Assembly (NCBI RefSeq): GCF_000143415.4 | Contig: NW_003314300.1 | Location: forward strand, 594,825-658,824 | Origin: Selaginella moellendorffii | Lineage: Eukaryota > Streptophyta > Lycopodiopsida > Selaginellales > Selaginellaceae | DNA length: 64,000 nucleotides | Direction of reading: 5' to 3' | Part shown: in pieces, positions 43,157 through 52,551 of the stretch | Layout of the letters: every line of letters begins with the position of its first letter | Position numbering within the stretch: the first letter of the stretch is position 1 | Notes under the pieces: generated by a model | Database searches by the model: none | What the model was told of the DNA's origin: nothing | The model's input: the letters and a program-made list of their open reading frames with translations, nothing else | Made by a program: the position numbers and the translations under genes

Positions 43157-43402
43157 ATGGCAGCGCTTCTGGGGATCGGCCGCAGGCTCGGGCTGGCGCC
43201 ATCGGCGTCTAGATTTGGATCCACAGCAGGTTCTCAAGCGCGGTTTTACGCCAAGTCAAGCTACGCCGAGGAGCACAAGGGTGGGATGGGCGACAAGCTC
43301 ATCAACGGTGCCATTTTCGGATTGATGGGCGTGATGTCGGTCTTGGTGGTGAATTTCTGGCGGCATCCTCCCCACGCCGCTCACGAACACCACGAGGATT
43401 AG
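43157..43402 (+). CDS. small organelle-type membrane protein of unknown function
   Basis: 81 aa, single exon. The start is the ATG of MAALLGIGRRLGLAPSASRF; an in-frame ATG 24 codons upstream (43085) is possible but yields an acidic N-terminus. Residues 1-32 are rich in Arg, Ser, Ala and end SQARFYAKSS, typical of a mitochondrial presequence. Residues about 49-68 (NGAIFGLMGVMSVLVVNFW) form one membrane helix, followed by a His-rich tail HPPHAAHEHHED. I do not recognise the family. The size and layout resemble small accessory subunits of mitochondrial respiratory complexes, but that is inference. AATAAA-type signal at 43574-43579. Confidence 0.7.
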   Translation: MAALLGIGRRLGLAPSASRFGSTAGSQARFYAKSSYAEEHKGGMGDKLINGAIFGLMGVMSVLVVNFWRHPPHAAHEHHED

Positions 43403-43927
43403 CGAGAAGTCAAATCTTTTGGGGGTCCGCCAAAGATCACTCCAATTTTTCATAAAGGATGTGCTTGCTCGCGGGAGGTAATGCTTGTTACTTTGCTTGA
43501 TTCTTGGAGAAGAACTACTTACCACCATGAGACAAAGCTTCTTTATTTTTTTTTTCGTTGACTCACCTTATTGAATAAAAGGTGTTTTAGTTGAAACTTT
43601 CGCGTCAGCACAGGAACTTAGAACACTCTTCCGCGCTGACCAGCAAAACATTCTCCGGGTTTGTTTGTCCTGTTGGTTGAAAGTTGCCATCGATTTTGTT
43701 CTAGTTGACTGCAGTTCCTCGCGATTAAAGTCGCGTTGTTGGTGAGCGTACGCCGGTGAAACAAGAACTCCGCGCAATCGCTGTGACTCATCGCCACTTT
43801 CACTCGTATATATAGAACAAGTTCCTCACTTGCTGGCAACATTACAGCGCTTCTCGAGTTCGTTCTTCAAAGAGCTTCAGTCCAGTTCTCTTTTGGAAGA
43901 GTTCTTTTCTTGAAGTTTCTTTCGAGA
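43403..43927. other. intergenic; promoter of the thioesterase gene
   Basis: Probable poly(A) signal GAATAAAA near 43573 for the upstream gene. TATATATAG at 43807-43815 lies about 113 bp before the thioesterase start codon and is a good TATA-box candidate. Confidence 0.5.
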
Positions 43928-45320
43928 ATGACGATGATGGCTGCAGCAATGAGCTCGGGTCGATCAATCAACACGCGGTCGTGGCCGATAGGCGATGTTG
44001 GCGACGCTCGGCGAGGTCGTCCCATGTCCTGGAGGACGACAACGCGTGCGGTGAATGGAAACGCTGTCTTGGCTCCCGAGAGATTTCCTGGCTCTGGCTC
44101 GCTGCTCGAGCGCTCGAGCTACTGCCCTCGAAGGAACGTGGAGAGTTTCAGTATCAGAAGCTACGAAGTGGGAGAAAATCGCAAAATTTCAATTGCAACT
44201 CTTGCTAATCTTCTCCAGGTACGTGATGTTCTCTTTTCCTGTTGCGTTGTTTCTTGGTGATCACACTTTGCATTTTTATGCAGGAGGTGGCTTGCAATCA
44301 CGCTCGTAATAACGGCTTCTCTGTGGACGGCTTCGCGACCACTCTGTCAATGAGGAAGTATGGATTGATATGGGTTATCACACGGATCCAGATAGAAGTC
44401 GAGGAGTATCCTAAATGGTACTAGAACTTTGATCAATACTGCTGCTCTTTGTGCTCAAAAGCTGATCGATTTTTTTCCTTGTTCAGGGGAGACAACATCG
44501 AGATTGATTCATGGTTCCAGTTCCAAGGCAAAAACGGTACTAGACGGGACTGGAGAGTGACAAACACGAGAACCGGAAAAGTGATCGCAAGAGCTACGAG
44601 GTAAGTTCTTTCAAGTCTAAAAGAAACTTAGCCAGAAGGATTTTTAAAAAACAATTTCTTGCAGCACTTTTGCTCTGATGAACCAGCAGACTCGTCGCTT
44701 GGCTCGAATCAATGACGACGTTCGGAACGAGTTTTGCCTTTACGTCTTGCATCCTCCAAGGTGAAGAAAAAAACAATTTTTTGAAGAGATCTCGTGATAA
44801 ATAAGATCTGTTTAATTGTAGTTGGGTTTTCGTGGACGACGCTGTCACTAAGCCAATCTCCAAGCTCAGCGAGTACCAGCACGTCAAAGAGAACTTAAAA
44901 GTAAGTATCACAATTCGTCTTGAAAAGTTTGTGTCCCTAGATTCATTGTGTTCTCCTCTTTGCAGCCCTCTCTTGCGGACTTAGACATGAACCAACACGT
45001 AAACAACGCAACTTACATGAACTGGATACTCGAGGCAAGTTCATTTCACTCGATCCAATCTCCAGACAACAGAACTAATCTAATCTTCTCTTCTCCAGAG
45101 CTTGCCCCGGGAAGTTTACAGCAAGAACGAGCTCCACTCAATGACGCTCGAGTTTAGATGCGAGTGCAAACGAGAAAACACGATCAATGCCTGTTCCAGC
45201 CTCGAGATCAATGACACGAACGACGAATCAAGCTCCACTTTCACGCACCTCTTATATCTGGTTGGTAGCAACAAAGAAGTGAGCAGGAGTCGAACAACGT
45301 GGAGAAAACCAAGCTTTTAA
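43928..45320 (+). CDS. acyl-ACP thioesterase (FatA/FatB family)
   Basis: Plastid enzyme that releases fatty acids from acyl-ACP, ending plastid fatty-acid synthesis. Seven exons: 43928-44218, 44284-44417, 44487-44600, 44665-44760, 44822-44900, 44966-45034, 45099-45320; 334 aa. The start is the first ATG (MTMMAAAMSSGRS), opening a Ser/Arg-rich transit peptide of about 50-70 residues. First hotdog domain: RSYEVGENRKISIATLANLL, LIWVITRIQIEV, GKNGTRRDWRV. Second: catalytic DLDMNQHVNNATYMNWIL (Asn and His) and MTLEFRCEC (the Cys/Glu region), then LLYLVGSNKEVSRSRTTW. Intron 6 (45035-45098) begins GC rather than GT (GAG|GCAAGT), a legitimate GC-AG intron. FatA versus FatB cannot be decided by eye. 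Confidence 0.92.
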
Positions 45321-45554
45321 AAAATTGATAAATTCTTGTTCAGTTCAGTTGAAGAATTTTGGCTTTAGCAAAATCCTCATTGAAGACTAGATGTTTGGGT
45401 TATTCGAAAGACAGGCTATACCAGCAAGTGCAAGACTATCCTAAACCAGCAAGAGCAAGATGAGGCATTTAATAGTTTTTAAGTTTAATATATATTTATA
45501 GTATTTTATTTATATTTATAAAATATTTTCTTCAAAAGAATATTAATTTCACTT
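45321..45554. other. 3' flank of thioesterase gene, nothing recognised
   Basis: AT-rich transition into the transposon block. No gene or RNA seen. Confidence 0.5.
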
Positions 45555-46776
45555 TGTGAATGCATGGAACATACAAAATTAATTAGCCCAAAAACCTTAA
45601 TTTATATATAGGAGCGAGTGGTCCAAATTGAAACCAATCTAATAGCTACCAAAATCCTATTATATTAATATTACCTTAGATCATCCCCTCCTCTCGGAAT
45701 AATAAAAGCCCATTAAGGTTTTCTCAAGATCTGGAAAAACATCAAGAAAAGGCATTAGTGGATTTGTAGGTGGTGCCAATTATTTCTAATCCCTTTGTAC
45801 AAAGTGTTTTAACTACTGTATATGCACAATTTTTGGAGGATTTATCTACTAAATGTAATGCCAAACTTTATAAACTTGCAGTCCAATTTACACAACACTT
45901 GATATGGTCCTTTCCACTAAACAAGGAGCCTCTTAGATAAACCATATACCATAAGATAGGGAAAATAGACTAACACCAAATCATCTATTTTGTATTTCAC
46001 AAGTGGATGATGATAAAAGTTGTAGTGTTGTTGTTGTCCCACTTGTATGTGGCTCAGGTGTCCATCAAACTCTGCTCGGACAAATGGAAAAATGCTCGTC
46101 AAATATTGATCTTACGACCTTGCATCGGCTGCCCGTGGCAATGGTGAACATAAGCCCAACTCTGTTAGTAGTATTGAATCATGACCATATAAGAGTTTAT
46201 ATGGTGAAGCACCAACAAAACTTTGCACCCTTATGACATATGCATACTGAAGAGATGGCAAATAACCATCCCAATGTGAATGCTGAAAGTTCATATATTT
46301 CGTGATCATCTTTTTGAAGGTTTGAACAAGTTATTCTACCAAACCATCTGACTGTGGATGATAAACACTTGTGAAAATGTGGTATATCCTCAACCAAAAT
46401 ATTAAAAAGTGAAATACCTTAGCCATAAATGCAAAACCATTATCTAACGAATCCGCTCCGAACAAAAATGTTGGAACACCACTCAATTGAGGAGGAAGTA
46501 TTCAACAGCAGTTGTAAATTGGCTAGCAAGAGCACCAACTTCCACCCAACGAGTCAAGTAGTCACAAGCAATAATGACATACTCATTGCCAACAATTGAT
46601 CGTGGAAAATGTTTCATCAAATCAAATCCCACCAACTCAAATAAACGGGAAATTGCAATTTACTCTAACTACCCGTCTACAGCATGAAGAAGAATATTAC
46701 GAACTTGGCACTAAACATAATTATACACATATTGGATAACACCATGGCACATTTTCGGCCAATAGAAATATTTATG

Positions 46777-47580
46777 TATAAGCTCTTGAGTTTGGACTTC
46801 TCGGGAGGTCATCCAGCCCAGTACTATTCAAATTCAAGGACACTTAACCCCAAATATCCCAAAACCCTTAACCGATTAGAAAAGGGGGTGCACTCTTATT
46901 CATGGGCCCTTTCCCTCTATATTTGAACCCCATGGATCGTGTCTCAAGTCATTCCCTTTGGTTGCTTACAATCCACCACGCTTCCCTACAAGTTCACGCC
47001 CTCGTGAACAGAAGCTGAGAGCTGTAACTCTCCTAAGAGCCCCACTCTCTTGACACCCTACCCCTCAGGTCGAGCCCAACAGAGCAAACTAGACCTGCCA
47101 GATGTCAATCAACATGTGGTGTGATTCCCCTAAGCCAACCAACAGAGTCGAGCCCAGCAGAGCAAACTGGACCTGCCAGATGTCAATCAACATGTGGTGT
47201 GATTCCCCTAAGCCAACCAACAAAGTCGGACCCGAGACCGCTTGGATACCCTAAGCCAACCAACAAAGTCGGACTCGAGACCGCTTGGATACTAAATGTA
47301 AGCTCCTGCCAGATGTCAATCAACATGTGCTGTGATTCCCCTAAGCCAATCAACAGAGTCAGACCCGAGACCGCTCGGATACCAAATGTAAGCTCCTAAG
47401 TTTGGACTTCCCGGGAAGTCACCCAGCCCAGTACTATTCAAACCCAAGGACACTTAACCCTAAATATCCCAAGACCCTTAACTGATTGGAAAAAGGGGTG
47501 CACTCTTGTTCATGGGCCCTTTCCCTCTATATTTGAACCCCATGGATCGTGTCTCAAGTCATTCCCTTTAGTTCTTTACA
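46777..47580 (-). mobile_element. Cassandra-type TRIM carrying 5S rRNA-like LTRs, copy 2
   Basis: 804 bp flanked by a perfect target duplication TTATG (46772-46776 and 47581-47585). LTRs 46777-46970 and 47387-47580 are both 194 bp. The primer-binding site TTTGGTATCCGAG is the complement of 47374-47386. 5S-like segments with GGTGACCTCC-type C box lie at about 46794-46852 and 47404-47461 (minus sense). The interior (416 bp) is twice the size of the other copies because an approximately 75-bp unit (GCCAGATGTCAATCAACATG...) plus smaller pieces are tandemly repeated. The left LTR starts TATAAGC instead of TGTAAGC, a single substitution. Confidence 0.93.
47098..47345. repeat. internal tandem duplications of Cassandra copy 2
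   Basis: The block beginning GCCAGATGTCAATCAACATG recurs at about 47097, 47174 and 47309, and the block CCAACCAACAAAGTCGGAC at about 47213 and 47254, near the primer-binding site. This suggests repeated template slippage next to the priming site during reverse transcription. Confidence 0.7.
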
Positions 47581-49802
47581 TTATGCATCTTCTTGATTAC
47601 ATAACAATGTCCTATATACCCCCCTAAAATAGGAGAATCATGGTAAGCATGGAGAAAATATAGAATAAAGATCAAAGGCACCACCAACCGTAAATGATCA
47701 TCAGAATCTATCCCCACAAAATAAATAAGACCGTCTTTAAAGTGATATTGAGAATGTAAATGCTGGAATAGCAAGTCATCAGCAAGTGATACAAGATTCT
47801 CAAACCCATTTCGAAGCCTTTGAATCCATGGCTTTAATTTAAGCCTTGCGAACCTCATCAAGTGAAGGTAGATCTTGCTCTGCACTTTGTGAACACTGAA
47901 TATCAAATACAACAACCGCCGATAGTATAGAATTCTCATTTAGAAAATCCATAGATGCTAGAATAATAAAATCGTTAGAAACATGAGAAGAGAGCAAAGA
48001 AGGAAAAGGAGCTCAAGAAAGAGCATCAGTATCAGCCATAGAACTCCCCGAGTGATGAACAACATCAAAATCATATATTTTAAACTTCAAAACTACCGAG
48101 TAGTATGACCAACTAGATTCTTTCGCTTTAATAATGAAGTAATAGTAGCATGATCACCTTTTAATAATGTTCGAAAACTATATAGATATGCATGAAGTTT
48201 CTCAAAACCCTAGACTGCTGCTAAACACTCCTTCTCTATCGTGGAGTAGTTCACCTCTATTGGTTGTAATATATAACTTATATATACAATGGGACAGCGC
48301 TAACTAAGCATACTCAGGCTCTTTTGCATCAACACACTTCCAAGACCAATATTAGAAGTAGCTACATGCAAAATGAAATATCGAATGTAATTAAGATATG
48401 CCAAAACTGGGGGAATCGTCAATAACTCTTTGAGATCCATGAACGCCCGCTTACAATCTGCAGATTAAATTTATTCACGCAGGTCCCTTCGTTAATCATG
48501 CAACTCCTCATTTCCCAGATGCATCTTAGTGTCTAGACCTTCTACTGCAATAGCACCAACAAAACGTTGTTAACGCCAAGATCTCCACCCAGAAAATGGA
48601 GACTATCAATCTGGAAAATGCCAACAACGCTGATAAGTGTGACCAACTTCATCATACACCCAACAATGAACATCATGGCTATGACCACATTTTCACCCTT
48701 GTCTTTAAACTCGAGAAGCAACAACATTAACCTTTATTAGAACAGAACCATCTCCCATATGAAGTGGAGCTGAAGGATGTGCAGCAAGAAGTGGAAAAGG
48801 CAACGTCTCATAACGTTGTGCCAAGCGAAGGGCATCATCAATGGTGTCTAGAACAAGTGTATGCACAAATCCTACAAGAAATTGACAAAATGCTAGCCAC
48901 AACATTCCTAGCTTAATCTGCTTTGACATATTTGGCTCCACATGTTGCAAGAGGCTTCAGAAACAAATGTCAAATTGCATTATCAACTCAGATGACCTTT
49001 GACGAAGATGATACAATTGTTGGAAGGCATTATCATAATCATTAGCATATCCGAATGTGCGTTTGAAGATGTTTGGGAGAATACTCTAATCCCCATGAGT
49101 GGTTGCACTTAAACCATTATACTATTGTAGTGTTGTCTATTAGAGACACATGGGAAACTCATGCAAACATCGAGCATCATCCCAAGAATGATATGTGGCA
49201 ATCACCGTGAAGTGATAAACTCATGGTATACATTATCCCCATAATTCTCACAAAAGAACTCTAGCTAAACACAAGGATTGACACCAAAAGCAAGAGGAGT
49301 TATACCACATGCCGTGAATACCATCATTAATTGAGTTTGGTTTTTTAATTGCAATCATATAACCTCAAATAATTCCACCAATTGCTGCTCCAAAATCAAA
49401 GGAGGAGGAGATTACTACTTTGCCATAAAGATGAATGAAAAAGAAAGAGCAAAAAAAGAGAAATAAGAAAAAACATTACAAGGAAAAAGAGATCTAAACA
49501 ATGAAAAAGTTAAATCTAAACCAAATTCCTGAAAGGAAAGAATAAAAGAAAAAAAATGGAAAAAGCTAGATCTAGATAATGGAAAAGCTAAATCTAAACC
49601 AAAATTCTAAATTCAAACACTCCTCAGGAATAATCAAAAGTGCCCCTCACCTCCACCAATGTAAGTGCATAGAATATAGAAAGGAAATACAAGAAATATG
49701 CATATCAATTAGCCCAAAAACCTTAGCTTATATATAAGAGTGAATGGTTCAAATTGAAACCAATCTAACCACTATCAAAATCCCACTATACTAATATTAT
49801 CA

Positions 49803-50024
49803 TATGGCATTGTAGCCGTACACTTGGACCTCATAACTTCATTTAGAATATCATCTTCATTTTATAAATTGCTTCTAGTAATTAATTAGTATTATAATTA
49901 TTTTATCACCTTTAATTAGACTACTCTATTTGAAAGTAGCCAAAATCTTCAAATAAACATATTTAGAACCTATTTATAATTTGAACTATGAACTATGTTA
50001 AATCAGTACATGGTTCTATAAGAG
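49803..50024. other. AT-rich spacer between two element C copies
   Basis: No gene or repeat recognised in about 220 bp. Confidence 0.4.
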
Positions 50025-50379
50025 GCTCCTTACTTAGTGGAAAGGACCGTATCAGGTGTTACGGCAAGTTGAACTGCAAGTTTATGAGGTTCAGCATGAC
50101 GTCTAATAGGCCAATCCTCTAAAAATTGTGCATGTATAACAGTTGAAATGCTTCGTACAAAGGGATCAAGAACAATTAATACCACCTACAAATCCACCGA
50201 TGCCTCCTCTTGATGTTCCTCTAGATCCCAACTCATCTACAAGAGAATTTTAATGGTCTTCCATTATTCCGAGAAAAGGGGATGATATGAAGTCTAAATG
50301 TATAGTTTTGATACTGTATACTAATATTAACGTAATGAGATTTTAGTACCTATTAGATTGTTTTCAATTCAGACCACTC

Positions 50380-50973
50380 TATAAGCAACAAAAAAAAAAT
50401 GACTTGAGAGACAATCTATAGAGTTCAAATATAGAGGGAAATGGCTCATGAATAAGAGTGCACCCATTTTTCTAATCGATTAAGGGTCTTGGGATATTTG
50501 GGGTTAAGCGTTTTTGGGTTTGAATAGTACTGGGTTGGGTGACCTCCCAGGAAATCCAAATTCAGAAGCTTACATTTGGTATCAAAGGGGTCTCAAGTCC
50601 AATTTTGTTGGTTGGCCAAGGGAATCACACCACATGTTAATTGACATTTGGCTGGTCTAATTTGCTCCCGCTGGGCTTGACCCAAGGGGTAAGGTATCAA
50701 GAGAGCGGGGCTCTCAGGAGAGCTGCAGCTCTCAGCTTTTGTTCATGAGGGTATGAACTTGTAGGGAAGTGTGGTAAATTATAAGGAACTAAAGAGAATA
50801 ACTTAAGAGACGATCCATGGGGTTCAAATATAAAGGGAAAGGGCCCATGAATAAAAGTGCACCCCTTTTTCTAATCGGTTAAGGGTTTTAGGATATTTGG
50901 GGTTAAATGTCCTTGGGTTTGAATATTACTGAGCTGGGTGATCTCCTAAAAAGTCTAAATTTAAGAGCTTACA
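50380..50973 (+). mobile_element. Cassandra-type TRIM carrying 5S rRNA-like LTRs, copy 3
   Basis: 594 bp, flanked by a perfect target duplication CACTC (50375-50379 and 50974-50978). LTRs 50380-50574 (195 bp) and 50781-50973 (193 bp) begin TATAAG and end CTTACA. The interior is 206 bp with primer-binding site TGGTATCAAAGG at 50577 and purine tract GGGAAGTGTGG at about 50766-50776. 5S rRNA-like Pol III promoter segments lie at about 50501-50557 (GGTTAAGCG, TAGTACTGGG, GGTGACCTCC) and about 50900-50957 (more decayed). Confidence 0.94.
50501..50557 (+). ncRNA. 5S rRNA-like segment in Cassandra LTR (copy 3, 5' LTR)
   Basis: Reads GGGTTAAGCG (A box), an intermediate TAGTACTGGGTTGGG, then GTGACCTCCCAGGAAATCC (C box), colinear with the 3' half of plant 5S rRNA. 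The 5' half of 5S is not clearly conserved, so this is not a ribosomal gene. In Cassandra elements such segments drive Pol III transcription. Equivalent segments sit in all six Cassandra LTRs in this window. Confidence 0.85.
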
Positions 50974-51058
50974 CACTCGTTCTTGTATATAAGTTAAGGT
51001 TTTTGGTAATTGATATGCATATTTTTTGTATTCCCTTCCTATATTCCACACACTCACA

Positions 51059-51644
51059 AGTTAAAAGTTAATCTAATTAAAATATATATTTATTTATTAT
51101 TAATTTATTCATTTTAATTTAAAATATAACTTTGAGTTTGAGGTGTATAACCACAGTTTAATATAATATTATTAGCATAATGGGCCTTTACTTGCTTAGA
51201 GTTTTGTGTTAATTTAATATGTACCAATGAGTAGTAATTATGATTGTGTTTAAATATATGCATTTAGTTTAGATAAATTTACTTAGCTTTTTTCATTTCT
51301 TCTCTTTTGAATTTCTTCTTTATTTTATTTAACAATATACTCCTCCTTTCTTCTCCTCCTCTAATTTTAAAGTAGTAATTGATGTGTTTGTAGCTAAATA
51401 ATTAGACTCAATTGAACATAATGTTCATGGCACATAATGTACCAAATTTGACTATGGGAATCCTAAGTAGTAAGGTAATCAAGTGATGATAATTGCCACC
51501 TATCAGTCTTATGATACTACCTAGGGTTTACATGAGTTTTTCAAATATGTCCAATGATAACATTATAGTACTTTTGTAGGTTTGAGCCTTTTCCCAAAGG
51601 TCTTCAAATGCACATTTGAACATGCTAATGACTATGACAATGCA
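51059..51644. other. AT-rich intergenic, no gene recognised
   Basis: TTTATTTTA-type runs and no coding signal on either strand. Confidence 0.5.
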
Positions 51645-51875
51645 TACTTTTGGCTTCATGGTTCACTGCTAGAATCTCAGCCCAGCTAAATCAAGCTTCT
51701 CAACTGGCACTTTGGGTCATGCCCTGAGCCTTAACGTGACAAGAACTTGACAAGTTAAAACCAGAACCAAAGAAATTCTTGGCAACTCTCATGAATATGA
51801 AAAGCAACCAAGATTAATATGAAAATCTATAACATAATTCTGTGAGCCAAGAAAGAAAAATCAAAGAAGAAATCT
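51645..51875 (-). pseudogene. decayed duplicate of 4CL-like exon 2 / intron 1 junction
   Basis: Colinear with 53195-53480 of the functional gene: shared TTGGCTTC.TGGTTCGCTG-like, GCTTCTC.ACTGGCAC, GTGACAAGAACTTG and CCAAAGAAATTCTTGG blocks in the same order and orientation, with a deletion of about 18 bp and many substitutions. Because it includes intron sequence, it arose by DNA duplication rather than by retroposition of mRNA. Confidence 0.72.
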
Positions 51876-52551
51876 AGATCGATGCCAAATAATGGAGACA
51901 AGTCTTTTTGAGCCACTACAGTTAATTAGCTATAGAAATATGCTAAGGGGAGGATATGCACCAAGAGGTTTAGCAAATCACTGGGATGAACATGTTTCAC
52001 AAACATACAGACCACATTACTAGACTTTTTGGCATGGACTCAAACCCGCTTTCACCCTCTAGGCATGACTACATACTTTTAAGTCTTATGAGTATTGTGA
52101 CAGTGTCCATTTGTAAACCAGCCTGTTCCCATCCATTGCCAAATTCGCAAACTCAATGATGCCTAGCTTGATGGTGCGGCAACTAAGGTAACACCATCTG
52201 GAGCACACCACGCTGTTGTATTAATGCTGAAAAAGAGACACCATAGTTGAACACATCCAATCCAAGGCTACTGAACTCTCTCCATTTTCCATGTATCATT
52301 TTGACGTTGAAAGCATATACATTTCCAACGATGTATTCCCCACAAAATGTGCTTATCTGGAGGCAAAGTCCTCTTTTCTCTGTCCATGTTATTGAATAAG
52401 TGCAGAGCCACCAAACCAAGCATTTAGATGTTTCACGATACAGCGCTTCATTGTGTCTCTCCGTAGCATGTCTTGTGTATGAATAGTCACTTTCTTTCTA
52501 CGTATACTCTGAGTATTTCTCCCCGCGTGAAGGGAAGAATTTTACCTATAG
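51876..52551. other. 3' flank of 4CL-like gene, no further gene supported
   Basis: A 78-codon minus-strand open stretch (52183-52419) has no recognisable domain and no support. Otherwise AT-rich, uninformative. Confidence 0.45.

Larger units (their letters stand above)
45555..49802 (-). mobile_element. decayed Ty3/Gypsy element C with short LTRs
   Basis: LTRs at 49660-49802 (5', 143 bp) and 45555-45675 (3', 121 bp). In element sense they begin TGATAATATT and end CACTTACA. A purine tract GAGAGGAGGGGATGA abuts the 3' LTR (complement of about 45677-45695). Minus-strand remnants in order: gag-like 48705-48950; a zinc knuckle with one Cys changed to Tyr (CWVYDEVGHTYQRC, about 48620-48662); RNase H-like 48000-48480 (HVATSNIGLGSVLMQ and VHHSGSSMADTDALS); integrase zinc domain 47568-47939 (VVPL..HAYHDSPILGG); integrase C-terminal part 45917-46309 (HWDGYLPSLQYAY, GASPYKLLYG). 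The RT palm is missing. A Cassandra element is inserted within the integrase. Confidence 0.78.
50025..51058 (+). mobile_element. 3' end of a second element C copy, plus strand, interrupted by Cassandra
   Basis: From 50025 the sequence matches, in opposite orientation, the integrase C-terminal end, purine tract and LTR of element C (45690-45910 and 45555-45675). The polypurine-like AAAAGGGGATGAT lies at about 50272-50286 and the LTR runs from about 50309 to 51058, ending CACTCACA. Cassandra copy 3 splits the LTR; removing it leaves an LTR of the expected short length. The rest of the element is absent. Confidence 0.78.

Noticed and set aside
43055-43237. N-terminal 61-codon extension of the PPR protein
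   Set aside because: It is low-complexity, overlaps the divergent gene and its promoter, and the natural PPR-type start is the ATG at 43054.
50501-50557. True 5S rRNA gene
   Set aside because: Only the 3' half including the internal promoter is conserved, and it sits inside LTRs with target duplications. It is a Cassandra component.
52183-52419. 78-codon minus-strand open frame
   Set aside because: AT-rich intergenic context and no recognisable domain, splice partners or conservation evidence.
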